Shown piece after piece: positions 28,277 to 37,037 of a stretch of DNA of 64,000 nt. The position numbers were made by a program, and so were the translations under genes. The stretch's first letter is position 1. Each line of letters starts with the position of its first letter. The stretch comes from Glaciimonas immobilis (GTDB taxonomy: Bacteria; Pseudomonadota; Gammaproteobacteria; Burkholderiales; Burkholderiaceae_D). Where the stretch lies: the NCBI RefSeq assembly GCF_011947285.1, contig NZ_JAAOZT010000001.1, positions 434,001-498,000 of the forward strand. The letters are read 5' to 3'. Under the pieces are notes generated by a model. That model was not told the DNA's origin, searched no databases, and worked only from the letters and a program-made list of their open reading frames with translations.

Positions 28277-29017
28277 ATGTCATTTAAGAAATTACACGCT
28301 TTTATTGGACTAGTGTTACTGATGTTGATGCATGCTGCCTTTGCGGCGCATCCTCTTGTGAGTGACGATACCAGTACGCAGGACGCCGGAAATCAGCAGT
28401 TTGAAGCCAACACCGACTGGTACACAAAGCAGGGCGTCTCTAGCCACGTTGCTGACTTTACCTATTCCTATGGCGCGCTACCAAACCTGGATGTTTTTGC
28501 GGATTTACCCTTAACCGCCTCTTCGCCGCGGGGTATCAATGATGGCGCGCTGGGACTCAAGTGGCGCTATTACGAGCGCGGCGCGACCAGTTTTGCTATC
28601 AAGCCTGCCATCGTTGTCGCTACCGGTAATCAAAACCGGGCATTAGGCACCGGACGCACTGGTGCCGCGGTCACATTGATAGGGACTTATGATGCGTCAT
28701 CCTGGCTACTTGTGGGAGACGTCGGTATGGATATGAAGCGCTATGCTTTGTCCGCGGATCGACAAAGCAATCGCGGCAATTTGTGGCGAGCGTCTGTCGC
28801 GGTTACCTATATCGTGAACGCGCAGTGGCGCGTTGTTACTGACATCGGGATTGCGCGTAATCCCGATGTCAACAGTAGCATCAATCCAGCGTTTCTGGTT
28901 GCAGGTGTCGTCTACTCTTCTGGCAAGGATGTCGATCTCGACGTCGGGCTGCGGTTTGGATTGAATCGCGCAGAAGTCAGTCATCAGGCCGGGGCCGGGG
29001 TTACCTTGCATTTTTGA
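28277..29017 (+). CDS. Putative outer-membrane beta-barrel protein, unknown function
   Basis: 246 residues with a signal peptide (FIGLVLLMLMHAAFAAHPL, cleavage after AFA near residue 24). The mature part alternates short polar turns and amphipathic strands (YTKQGVSSHVADFTYSYGALPNLDVFADLPL, GALGLKWRYYERGATSFAIKPAIVVATG) and ends with an outer-membrane-type C-terminal strand, GAGVTLHF, with terminal Phe. It resembles small porin-like proteins sometimes labelled as transporter or phenol-degradation MetA-pathway family. It stands alone between fbp and the GlxA-type regulator gene, so context gives no function. Confidence 0.62.
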   Translation: MSFKKLHAFIGLVLLMLMHAAFAAHPLVSDDTSTQDAGNQQFEANTDWYTKQGVSSHVADFTYSYGALPNLDVFADLPLTASSPRGINDGALGLKWRYYERGATSFAIKPAIVVATGNQNRALGTGRTGAAVTLIGTYDASSWLLVGDVGMDMKRYALSADRQSNRGNLWRASVAVTYIVNAQWRVVTDIGIARNPDVNSSINPAFLVAGVVYSSGKDVDLDVGLRFGLNRAEVSHQAGAGVTLHF

Positions 29018-29166
29018 TCGTACTTTTCGACATCTCACGTTATGTACCCTTCTAGAACAATTCCCATAATAGCCACCGCGAGTGCAGGGATACCGTACGC
29101 GCATATAGCACCGTAAGCAGACTACCCTGTTAATTTGACCCGCTTCCACGCGCCAATTGACTGGCA

Positions 29167-30201
29167 CTACGCGATATTTTCCTGGTGTAGACGAAAGCCC
29201 TTTCGATATTCTGTAGGCGAAGGCCACATTTGTTTACGAAATAGTTTTGCCACGTTAGCGCCGCTGAACAGGCCGCAACGTCGGGCGATTTTATCGATCG
29301 GCAAGTCGGTTTCCGATAATTGCTGGCGGACCGCTTCCAGCCGAAGATTGATCAGAAAGTCATGCGGTGTCTGACCTGTCTCGCGTTTGAATTGACGTAT
29401 GAAGTTGCGTTCACTCATGGAGACGAAATTAGCGGCATCTATTACCGAAACGGGATCGCTCAGATGCTCGACGAACCAAAGCGACGCCTTGTGAATTTTG
29501 CTGTTTCGAATCGATTCCACTGGACGCGCAAGCGTGTTGGGTGACGTATCGCGCCGACGTTGACAAACGACCAGGTTTTGCGCAACCCGTTGTGCCACTG
29601 CTGGCCCGAGGTCCTTTTCGAGGAGTCGTAGCGCAAGATCAGTCGCCATACCTACGTCGCACGACGTAAAAATATTGTCGTCTTCAACGATCTGCGACTC
29701 GCGGTCAATAATAACTGTGGAAAATTCACGCGAAAGTTTGTCTACCAGCGCCCAGTGGGTTGTGGCGCGCCGACCAGCCAGAAAACCCGCTGCGCCGATG
29801 ACAAATACGCCCGTACAGATGGCGGCCAGACGACGCACCTGAGTGCGTTTTTTTTGTAGCCACGCGATTAAAGTCGGATCGCGGTAGGCATCAAAATTAC
29901 CTGTGCCGCTAGCAATCAAAAGTGTGTCAAATTGCTGATCGTCAAATTGCGAGATCGGTGCCGTCATAATTTGAACGGCCGCCGAAGAGGCGACCATGCC
30001 GCCAGAAATGGACATGATGGACACCTGATAACGCGTAGTGCCGGGAAAAGCAGTTGAAATCAGTTTGTCGCCGACGCCGAATACGTCTGCGGCACCAACT
30101 ACATCAGCCAATATAACGCCATCGAAGACTATGATGCCGATGTGCTTTAGAGAGGAGCGATCAGACGCCGCCTCAACTTTGTTTAAGCTCCCAATATTCA
30201 T
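29167..30201 (-). CDS. GlxA-family transcriptional regulator (DJ-1/PfpI + AraC)
   Basis: 344 residues in two parts. The first (about 20-200) is a DJ-1/PfpI-like domain with IGIIVFDGVILADVVGAADVF and the nucleophile elbow AICTGVFVIGAAGFLAGRRATTHW. The second (about 235-335) is a pair of AraC helix-turn-helix units, including FVSMSERNFIRQFKRETGQTPHDFLINLRLEAVRQQL. Such regulators sense small molecules, often amino-acid or quaternary amine derivatives, and activate catabolic genes. No catabolic partner is adjacent. An FNR-like palindrome lies about 100 bases upstream, so its own expression may respond to oxygen. Confidence 0.9.
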   Translation of the reverse strand: MNIGSLNKVEAASDRSSLKHIGIIVFDGVILADVVGAADVFGVGDKLISTAFPGTTRYQVSIMSISGGMVASSAAVQIMTAPISQFDDQQFDTLLIASGTGNFDAYRDPTLIAWLQKKRTQVRRLAAICTGVFVIGAAGFLAGRRATTHWALVDKLSREFSTVIIDRESQIVEDDNIFTSCDVGMATDLALRLLEKDLGPAVAQRVAQNLVVCQRRRDTSPNTLARPVESIRNSKIHKASLWFVEHLSDPVSVIDAANFVSMSERNFIRQFKRETGQTPHDFLINLRLEAVRQQLSETDLPIDKIARRCGLFSGANVAKLFRKQMWPSPTEYRKGFRLHQENIA

Positions 30202-30653
30202 GTAGCGCCCCTTACGACGAGTAATTATCAGTGTTGTTAATTAGTAACCTATAGTTGTTAAATAATCATCACTGATACTCCTATAAATTGAAATGTGATC
30301 ATTGACGTAGATCAAACAATGCGCATAATATTTGTAAATAAATATTAATTTGATAATTTCCGGGCGGCATTTCACTGTCCAGAATTACTTTTTCTGCTTA
30401 CACTTGAGCGGGAATTTTCATTATTTGATAGAGAAAACAACACAATTTGACACGGGAAAGCAGTAACACAAATAAGCTATGCGGACAGCGAATCTATGTC
30501 CTTTCCGCGCGAGTGCGGGTGGGGTTTTATATTAAATCGTTTTTGTTTGTGTAATAAATTATGTTCCATGGGTACATGGATGTCAGCTTTGGCACGTTAC
30601 GTTGGCGGTGAAACCGCGCGTCAGGACTGAAATGCGTGTTGGTTTGCGCGGCA
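30202..30653. other. AT-rich intergenic region with FNR-like box
   Basis: About 450 bases upstream of the leftward GlxA-type regulator gene and downstream of the orphan transposase fragment. It contains the FNR-like site at 30302-30315 and AT-rich runs (30320-30355) suited to promoters. The right part may be residue of the lost insertion sequence, but no inverted repeat or orfB remnant was recognised. Confidence 0.5.
30302..30315. promoter_or_regulatory. FNR/Anr-like binding site
   Basis: TTGACGTAGATCAA matches TTGA(T/C)-N4-ATCAA, the symmetric FNR-family half-sites. It lies about 100 bases before the start codon of the GlxA-type regulator gene. Confidence 0.55.
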
Positions 30654-30926
30654 TCAATGAATGTAGTGTTTTTTCTTCCACACATCTTCGAGCCGTGAAT
30701 TTTGTAGAGTTAGCTCGACAACAATTTGTTTTAGTTGGGCATTCTCCTCCTGCAGGCATGTTAAGTGCTGCGGCTCATCCGATAAGCTACCGTAGAGTTT
30801 CTTCCACTGCTGGAAGGTGCGCTCGGTAATCCCCGCTTGTCGAATCACATCAGCGACCGGCATACCAAGCTCTTCCTGCTTAAGGGCTTCAGCAATCCGA
30901 TCGCGGGAAAGTGGCGTGCGCTTCAT
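30654..30926 (-). pseudogene. IS3-family OrfA-like fragment without OrfB
   Basis: 90 residues. The helix-turn-helix AEALKQEELGMPVADVIRQAGITERTFQQWKKLYGSL and the leucine-zipper-like region LQEENAQLKQIVVELTLQNSRLEDVW match OrfA of IS3 elements of the IS407/IS51 type. The usual ending, which runs into a frameshift with orfB, is replaced by KKKHYIH and a stop, and no DDE transposase remnant follows. A ribosome-binding site (AAAGGACATGCC before ATG) is intact. It is either decay of an insertion or a small DNA-binding protein left behind; decay is more likely. Confidence 0.75.
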
Positions 30927-30978
30927 GGCATGTCCTTTACCTTCTAGTTATGTATTCACAGTAATGTTTAGATTACGA

Positions 30979-31905
30979 TTATTTTGCGGCAGAACTGGCT
31001 TGCAGCGGTTCCAGGCCGAGGCGACGGCGAATTAGCGGATCGCGAAATTCGTTGCTATCCGCATTGCTGGCGCTAGTGACGCTGCTAACGGTCACGGCAG
31101 CCTGGACAGTATCCGTAGTCGTATCCGCGGCGACTAATTCGTTGTTTGGCGCTTGCTTTTGTACAGTTGCGTTACTGGCTACGGCAATTGCTGGTCTGAC
31201 CGAACCAGGGCAATCGTGACCCGTTGCTTCTACAGCTTTACGATTTGCATCGCTCTGGCATAATAATGCTAGCGCTACATCGTTTAGACCCATTGCGCGG
31301 AATTCTCTTGAATCCAAGCGACGTACGCACGCCTGGTCAACCATGGTGGAGGCAGCAGTTGCGCCGAAACCGGTAAGTGACAAGCCAAATGAAACAGAAC
31401 CCATGCAGGTATCGGACAACGTGGTGGTCAACGAAGGTGCAGTAACGGGAGGTGCGCTCTTGACTGTGTAGGTTCCACCATAATCCACGTGGGCAATGGT
31501 CGCTACCGGATCTGCCGCTGCACTAGTAGCAGTGCTCTTTGAGCCTGTACCGGAGCCGCCATTGCTTGATGATTCCGCCCCTGATCCTGAGCCGGACAAT
31601 CCGTTACTATATTGGTCACCGTTCCCCCTGCTTGGCAGGCTGACCGAAATGCTGACCGTCGATGAATTGCCGTTGGCAGTTGTACCAGAGACCGTATTCA
31701 GAGCGCTACCACCGGTAGCCGCTCCGCCCGTGGCTGCCCCACCATTGGCTGCCCCACCGACTCCCCCCGCGCCGCCATTTGCGGTAGATGTCGATGACGA
31801 GGTGGGTGATATCGGCGTAACCGGCGCGGGCGCACTGGCTGCTTTCGCGACGACTGGTATAGTGAAGAGCGAGGCTACCAGAATACCTAGAAGTTGTTGT
31901 TTCAT
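30979..31905 (-). CDS. Secreted Gly/Ser/Thr-rich protein with Cys-bearing C-terminal domain, unknown
   Basis: 308 residues. A signal peptide (MKQQLLGILVASLFTIPVVAKA) leads to a Pro/Ser/Thr linker and then a Gly-rich block at 41-66 (TANGGAGGVGGA followed by GGAATGGAATGG). A second Ser/Gly block spans 92-125. From about 160 the composition changes to a non-repetitive domain with four cysteines (167, 193, 216, 232), including DTCMGSVSFG and QACVRRLDSREFRAMGLNDVALALLC. I do not recognise this domain. GGAG six bases before ATG supports the start. It lies downstream of a second Gly-rich secreted protein on the same strand with the same opening motif. Periplasmic or surface location is inferred. Confidence 0.75.
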   Translation of the reverse strand: MKQQLLGILVASLFTIPVVAKAASAPAPVTPISPTSSSTSTANGGAGGVGGAANGGAATGGAATGGSALNTVSGTTANGNSSTVSISVSLPSRGNGDQYSNGLSGSGSGAESSSNGGSGTGSKSTATSAAADPVATIAHVDYGGTYTVKSAPPVTAPSLTTTLSDTCMGSVSFGLSLTGFGATAASTMVDQACVRRLDSREFRAMGLNDVALALLCQSDANRKAVEATGHDCPGSVRPAIAVASNATVQKQAPNNELVAADTTTDTVQAAVTVSSVTSASNADSNEFRDPLIRRRLGLEPLQASSAAK

Positions 31906-32156
31906 GGATTCTCCGATTTTCTTTATTTTTCAAAGGAAAGGGAAAGTTTCCTTTCCCTCTTCCCCTTCTTTTTATACTAAATACATCCTGGAGCCCGTAT
32001 ACGACCTGCCATGAGCGGGCGTCAGTGGGTGATAAATGGCGGGGAAAACCGGGTGGTCTTGAGACCACGAGGATTTTGAGCGCCATTTATTACATTACGT
32101 CAGCGCAGTAAGATCGTGAGTAGGTTCTTGCAGCGTTGGCGTGTACTTAAAACGTA
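31906..32156. other. Intergenic spacer with nested hairpin between the two Gly-rich genes
   Basis: AAATGGCG/CGCCATTT (32034-32041 with 32081-32088) encloses GTGGTC-TTGA-GACCAC (32053-32068). A second hairpin, AGGGAAA/TTTCCCT (31939-31958), lies in the leader of the downstream gene. Neither has a leftward T-run. They may process or separate the two transcripts. Confidence 0.5.
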
Positions 32157-33056
32157 TTACTTGTTGCCAACGGCTGAGGCTGCAATTGCAGCGCCACCTG
32201 CACCACCAGCACCGCCGATAGCGGGACCGCTTTCGCTATTGCCACCGCTTACATAAGAGACTGCGGAGCCGGCTTTGTTGATGTTGCCGCTAACTGAGCT
32301 ATTTGCTGGGCCGGTGCTGGAAGCCGCAAAGCCGCCGATTCCAAGTGCATTGCCGTTTGCCAGTTGGGACGAACCCTCTGTGCTGTTATAAGCGCTGCCG
32401 CCTTTTGCGCCCCCGCCAATCGCGGCCGAATCGCCACCGTTGCCACCCTTGGCGGTAGTAGTGGCTGCCGACGGCATAGGCATAGCGGGGGTGCTTGATG
32501 CACCGTGGCCATACATTTTTGAGCCCCAGCCCTGGGCGTGACCCCAGCCGTTAGAAGCGCTGGAGCCGGTCCCCGCACCAGAGGCAGTGTTACTCGAACT
32601 ACCAGTTGCACCACCGCCGTTACCACCGGCAGAGTAAGCATCGCCACCAGCAGCAGGGCCGCCTTTAGCAACACCACTAGTTGGGGCAGCAGTAGTTGCG
32701 CCGCCGATTGCAGTACCCGCACCACCAGCAGTCCAGTTACCGCCTGTGCTAGCCATGCCACTCATGTTGTATTGCAGTGCATTGCCAGCTGTTACCGCTC
32801 CGCCATTAGCCGTGCCGCCTGTCGAAGCACCGCTTGTACCGGCACCACCGTTACCACCCCAGCCTCCATTTGCAGTAGTCTTTGCAATATTTGAGATATC
32901 TGAGGTGGTTGTAGTTGTTGATGTTGTTGTAGTGGTAGTAGTTGGAGTGCTAGGTGGCTTCACTGGTGGCGACGGATGATGTGATCCATAATCACCAGCA
33001 TAGGCTGCGACCATAAACATTGAGGCTACGGATGCGGCGATAATGTGCTTTTTCAT
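32157..33056 (-). CDS. Secreted Gly/Ala/Ser-rich low-complexity protein, unknown
   Basis: 299 residues from the ATG at 33056, chosen because AGGAG precedes it; a longer frame from 33209 would add 51 residues without a signal sequence. The signal peptide (HIIAASVASMFMVAAYAG) is followed by HHPSPPVKPPSTP, a run of about fourteen Thr/Ser, then Gly-rich modules to the end. The first module, TANGGWGGNGGA, mirrors the neighbour's TANGGAGGVGGA. Later units repeat AKGG...GG-AY (AKGGPAAGGDAYSAGG; AKGGSAYNSTEG). No cysteines are present. The composition suggests an extended fibre, perhaps polyglycine-helix packing. I do not recognise a family. Confidence 0.75.
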   Translation of the reverse strand: MKKHIIAASVASMFMVAAYAGDYGSHHPSPPVKPPSTPTTTTTTTSTTTTTSDISNIAKTTANGGWGGNGGAGTSGASTGGTANGGAVTAGNALQYNMSGMASTGGNWTAGGAGTAIGGATTAAPTSGVAKGGPAAGGDAYSAGGNGGGATGSSSNTASGAGTGSSASNGWGHAQGWGSKMYGHGASSTPAMPMPSAATTTAKGGNGGDSAAIGGGAKGGSAYNSTEGSSQLANGNALGIGGFAASSTGPANSSVSGNINKAGSAVSYVSGGNSESGPAIGGAGGAGGAAIAASAVGNK

Positions 33057-33898
33057 TATTATTACTCCTGAAAGTGTGGGGTCTGGTTGTTGATGGTCTT
33101 GTCTGTATGCCCCTAAGTAACAGACAAGAATTCCGTAAAAAGCAACAGCAATCAAATAAGCGTCCAACAAGACGTCCGCCGCGGTGGTTAATATAATTGT
33201 CGACACCATCGTTTAGGACATAAAAATTGCTGCAAAAAATAGGGTTAATTCGTTGCAGCAGTTAGAAACATCGCCTCACTTGCGCCAATCATTTTCTCCC
33301 AAATAAAACGCTGATCGGTCTTAGCCATTCGTGTGATGGCAAGAAAGCTGTGTCTTGCGATGTAGGGATAATATGTCGGCCAACAAAAGTGTTTATGCCA
33401 AAATTTTGTCAAACCAAGACAGCAGAGTTGGCAGTTTTGGATGGCTTTCTGTAGGGCACTTAAGGCACACTTTTAGTTGGTCCAGATACGTTCTGCATAG
33501 GCGAATTTAGTTTTAACCAATTTTTGGCTGAGAAAAGGTCAGTGCAGTTTATTTTTTCGCGGGGCAAGGCATTTCGCCCTGATGATCCAAAAGAGCCAAA
33601 TCAATTGGTGTTTTTATGGGCTACCGCAGGAAACCTGAGTAATTACGCGCGCAAAAATCTTTGGAGGCGCGGGGGCCACCAGGCGGATGCAGTGATGGAC
33701 AAGAAAAAACGACTCGGACACTTGGGGTGTGCGAGTCGTCTATTTAAGGTCGCCAGCTGTTGAGCAGGGCGGGGGACACTAAAAACTTAAACAACGTATG
33801 CGTGGTTCAGGCCAGATCGCGCTGGCTATGTAGTGCCGGTCAAAAATGCCTGAGACTACATGGTGGCGACGCCCGCCCTTACCACTTTGTTGCCGCCA
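33057..33898. other. Long intergenic region without supportable gene
   Basis: About 840 bases. The left part should hold the promoter and leader of the Gly-rich gene (AGGAG at about 33064). A 79-codon rightward frame (33524-33763) has biased, charge-rich composition, no family resemblance and runs into the terminator hairpin at 33704-33740, so it is not called. An uncharacterised small RNA is possible but nothing shows it. Confidence 0.45.
33704..33740 (-). terminator. Intrinsic terminator downstream of the YeaQ-type gene
   Basis: Read leftward: GACGACTCG and ACAC pair with GTGT and CGAGTCGT with one mismatch, followed by six T residues. It lies about 160 bases after the small membrane protein gene at 33899-34150. 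Confidence 0.75.
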
Positions 33899-34150
33899 CT
33901 ACGTGCGCTTGACCAGTCGCAGGATAACCAGCAAAACGATAGCGCCGATAGTCGCGGTGATAATAGAAGCAACCATACTGCCGCCGACACCAACGCCTAA
34001 AAGTCCGGCTAACCAGCCGCCAATGAATGCACCGACGATACCAACTAAAATGTCAACCAATACGCCAAAGCCGCCGCCTTTAACCAGTACACCGGCGAGC
34101 CAACCTGCGATAGCCCCAATAATCAGCCAGGCGAGAATTCCGTGTTCCAT
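33899..34150 (-). CDS. GlsB/YeaQ/YmgE-family small membrane protein
   Basis: 83 residues with three hydrophobic, glycine-rich helices. ILAWLIIGAIAGWLAGVLVKGGGFG and GIVGAFIGGWLAGLLG are the family signature (formerly called transglycosylase-associated protein), and the protein ends in a short basic tail, RLVKRT. Members are induced by stress and sit in the inner membrane; no enzymatic activity is established. A ribosome-binding site (GAAAGGAAATATT before ATG) is present. The gene stands alone and is followed by a terminator at 33704-33740. Confidence 0.9.
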   Translation of the reverse strand: MEHGILAWLIIGAIAGWLAGVLVKGGGFGVLVDILVGIVGAFIGGWLAGLLGVGVGGSMVASIITATIGAIVLLVILRLVKRT

Positions 34151-34348
34151 AATATTTCCTTTCAGAGTTAATGGTGGATAAAGTATGTTGCCGTGGGATG
34201 GTTCTGTAAGTGTGTTTTAAAGTCAAACTATACGGCCGAACGTTTCACTCGATCGTGCGTTGCGTCATGCGGTTAGCTAATTTATTCGTGAAATTTGTCT
34301 CGCCACAATTTATTTTCTGTCGCGTTTGATCATGCAATTTCTACTGTC

Positions 34349-34567
34349 TTACAGGCGATTGTCTATAAGCTGCTCCCCCCGTTTAACCCCTTCCAAACCC
34401 ACTTCTTCAAGGGATCCAACGAAGGTGTCAGTATCGGTCCATTCAATTCCATTCTCCAGGTTGACTTTAATTAACCACCCTTTGCCTTCAAATCTGGTAA
34501 AGATAACTATTTTTTGGCCCTTGTATTCTCTAATGATTGTCATGTTCATGATTTTTTTTACATCCAT
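34349..34567 (-). CDS. Small conserved-looking hypothetical protein
   Basis: 72 residues, or 66 from an internal ATG (start MNMTIIREYKG). A predicted beta-rich core (REYKGQKIVIFTRFEGKGWLIKVNL) precedes a helix ending in EEVGLEGVKRGEQLIDNRL. The pattern resembles small soluble beta-alpha proteins of Burkholderiales with a final helix in which Gly and an ID pair are conserved, although I cannot name the family. No strong ribosome-binding site is seen before either start. The gene stands alone between the YeaQ-type and fadB-like genes. Confidence 0.5.
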   Translation of the reverse strand: MDVKKIMNMTIIREYKGQKIVIFTRFEGKGWLIKVNLENGIEWTDTDTFVGSLEEVGLEGVKRGEQLIDNRL

Positions 34568-34813
34568 CTTTGATTATTTAGGTCATCATAGTGGAAAGGT
34601 TGCTTTCCCCATGTCAGGCGTTGTCACTTTTGCGTGTAGGACGACAGGAAGCGCTAAGCGCTATTGCCTCTAAAACCCGGCATTGAAAGATCATCCGGTT
34701 CTGCATCCTTTCTGCCAAATCAAATGAAATATTGTGGGCTGCTATTGGAGAAAAGCAGGGCAATGTAAAGGATTCGGCTGGAATAAGCCCGCATACATAA
34801 GGCCGCGTAAAAT

Positions 34814-36904
34814 TTAATTAAAGGTCTTGTTCTGCGCGGCTAACCGGAGGAGTAATGGCGCGACCTTCCAGGCCTCGCCATGCAGACCTCGCGCATATTT
34901 TTCGATCGCTGCGGCCACGTTTGATAAACCTGTCGTATCGGCATAAAACAAAGGACCGCCGCGGAATAACGGAAATCCGTAACCGGTCAGATACACTATG
35001 TCAACGTCCGAGGCCTTTTGAGCGATGCCTTCATCAAGGATCTGCGCAGCCTCATTAATCAGGGCGAACACCAACCGTTCGACGATTTCCAGATCATCTA
35101 CAGGGCGGCGTACGATGCCGATATTCGCCGAGTGTTTGACGATCAGATTATCGACCACCGCGGCGGGATACGCCGTGCGATCACCGGTTTTATAGTCGTA
35201 CCATCCAGCCCCGGTTTTTTGTCCGAAACGGCCCATTTCACACAGTAAATCCGCGGTCTTCGAATACGTCATATCGGGCGCTTTAATGGCACGCCGCTTG
35301 CGGATAGTCCAGCCGATGTCATTCCCCGCAAGATCGCTCATGCGGAACGGCCCCATCGCCCAACCAAACTGTTCCATCGCCTTATCGACTTGCTGCGGCA
35401 GGCAACCTTCATCCAGCAAAAAGCCAGCCTGGCGAATCAGTTGCTCAATCATGCGGTTGCCGATAAAACCGTCACAAACGCCTGCCACCACAGCGGTCTT
35501 GCGTATTTTTTTGGCCAACGCCATGATGGTTGCAAGTACATCGTCCGCGGTTTTTTTGCCACGCACGACTTCGAGTAACTGCATCACATTGGCAGGGCTA
35601 AAAAAATGCATCCCGATGACATCTCGCGGTCGATTAATGGCGGCTGCGATCTCATCGAGGTTGAGGGTGGATGTGTTGGAGGCCAGTATCGCGCCAGGCT
35701 TCATGACTGCATCGAGCGATTTGAAGACCGCCTTTTTTACCGCCAACTCTTCGAATACCGCTTCAATCACAAGGTCGGCCTGGCTGATCGCTGCAAACTC
35801 CAGCGCACCGCTAATTAACGCAATACGTTGATCGCATTGGTCTTGCGTTAGCTTGCCTTTTTTTAATGTGTTCTCGTAGTTTTTACGTATAATCGAAAGT
35901 CCTTTTTCCAGTGCTGCGGTTGACGTCTCCACTATCGTGACCGCAATGCCCGCATTGGCAAAATTCATCGCGATACCACCGCCCATCGTGCCCGCGCCGA
36001 TTACCGCCACCGATGCTATATGGCGCTGTGGCGTAGCTGCAGAAAGACCTGCGATTTTACTGGCGGCACGCTCACCAAAAAATGCATGGCGCATGGCTTT
36101 GGAAGTAGTTGTTTCTAACAGCGCCATAAATAGGTCTCTCTCGTATTGCAGTCCCTCCTCAAATTCTTTGGTGATCGCAGCCTCAATCGCATCGATACAT
36201 TTTAGCGGTGCAGGGAAATGTTCCGAGGACGCTTTTACCGACAGGCGGGCGGACTGCAAGAATGCTTTATAGTCAGGGTAATCGACTTTCATATTACGTA
36301 TTTTAGGAAGCGGTCGCAGAGCGGTCACCTTATTGGCAAAAGCGAGGACGTGCTTAAGCCATTCATCCTCTGTCGTGTGATGAATGATCGCATCAAAAAG
36401 AGCGGTGGCGGAAAGCTTTTCCGCTGCTATCGGATTTCCGGTAACGATCATTTTTACGGCTAATTCAAGTCCCACGGCGCGCGGCAAGCGCTGGGTGCCG
36501 CCTGCGCCGGGTAACAGCCCCAGTTTGACTTCTGGAAGAGCGATTTGGGCAGTCGGCGTCGCGACCCGATAATGACAGGCTAGCGACAACTCCAGACCTC
36601 CACCCATGCAGATCGTATGGATAGCGGCGATCACGGGTTTGCTCGCGGATTCAACGGTGAGGATCACCGTGTGTAACGACGGCTCCGCTAGCGCTTTGGG
36701 GGAATTGAATTCTTTTATATCCGCACCGCCGGAAAAAGCTTTTCCCGCGCCGATGATAACGATCGCTGTGACGGCGTCATCGTTGAGCGCCTTATTGATG
36801 CCATCGACCAGCGCTGTGCGTGTCACCAGACCCATGCCATTGACCGGCGGGTTATTCAAGGTAATGAGCGCTACGGTGCCGTGGCGTTGATATTCTGCGG
36901 TCAT
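34814..36904 (-). CDS. FadB/FadJ-like enoyl-CoA hydratase / 3-hydroxyacyl-CoA dehydrogenase
   Basis: 696 residues. The N-terminal crotonase domain has [16 protein letters not shown] near residue 52 (oxyanion hole) and [20 protein letters not shown] near 126 with a catalytic glutamate. The dehydrogenase part has [18 protein letters not shown] near 300 for NAD binding and [16 protein letters not shown] near 430 with the catalytic histidine, then two C-terminal helical domains. It hydrates enoyl-CoA and oxidises 3-hydroxyacyl-CoA in fatty-acid or related beta-oxidation. No thiolase partner is adjacent, so the substrate class is open. About 700 residues fits the FadB/FadJ type. Confidence 0.92.
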   Translation of the reverse strand: MTAEYQRHGTVALITLNNPPVNGMGLVTRTALVDGINKALNDDAVTAIVIIGAGKAFSGGADIKEFNSPKALAEPSLHTVILTVESASKPVIAAIHTICMGGGLELSLACHYRVATPTAQIALPEVKLGLLPGAGGTQRLPRAVGLELAVKMIVTGNPIAAEKLSATALFDAIIHHTTEDEWLKHVLAFANKVTALRPLPKIRNMKVDYPDYKAFLQSARLSVKASSEHFPAPLKCIDAIEAAITKEFEEGLQYERDLFMALLETTTSKAMRHAFFGERAASKIAGLSAATPQRHIASVAVIGAGTMGGGIAMNFANAGIAVTIVETSTAALEKGLSIIRKNYENTLKKGKLTQDQCDQRIALISGALEFAAISQADLVIEAVFEELAVKKAVFKSLDAVMKPGAILASNTSTLNLDEIAAAINRPRDVIGMHFFSPANVMQLLEVVRGKKTADDVLATIMALAKKIRKTAVVAGVCDGFIGNRMIEQLIRQAGFLLDEGCLPQQVDKAMEQFGWAMGPFRMSDLAGNDIGWTIRKRRAIKAPDMTYSKTADLLCEMGRFGQKTGAGWYDYKTGDRTAYPAAVVDNLIVKHSANIGIVRRPVDDLEIVERLVFALINEAAQILDEGIAQKASDVDIVYLTGYGFPLFRGGPLFYADTTGLSNVAAAIEKYARGLHGEAWKVAPLLLRLAAQNKTFN

Positions 36905-36972
36905 GTCTCTTCCTTTTTATGGGTGTTGGGGTATTTAATGTGCGTTAAGGCGATTGGCGAGATAGACGATGG

Positions 36973-37037
36973 ATACAAACGACTGATAGAAACGACTAAT
37001 ACAAACGACTAATACAAACGACTAATACAAACCGACA
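36973..37037. repeat. 13-bp tandem repeat, about five copies
   Basis: Units read ATACAAACGACTA with small changes (first unit ends G, second has ATAGAAAC, last has an extra C). The right end of the array contains the stop codon and last residues of the leftward gene at 37022-37219. Confidence 0.85.

Noticed and set aside
33057-33209. Longer N-terminus of the Gly-rich protein
   Set aside because: AGGAG sits before the ATG at 33056, and a typical signal peptide begins there.
33524-33763. 79-codon rightward frame in the 840-base gap
   Set aside because: Charge-rich chance-like sequence that runs through the terminator hairpin at 33704-33740.
29018-34800. Prophage or genomic island covering the Gly-rich genes
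   Set aside because: No integrase, phage structural gene, tRNA or attachment-site repeat was found; only a transposase fragment is present.
36973-37037. Tandem repeats considered as a CRISPR array
   Set aside because: Units are contiguous 13-mers with no unique spacers and no cas genes.
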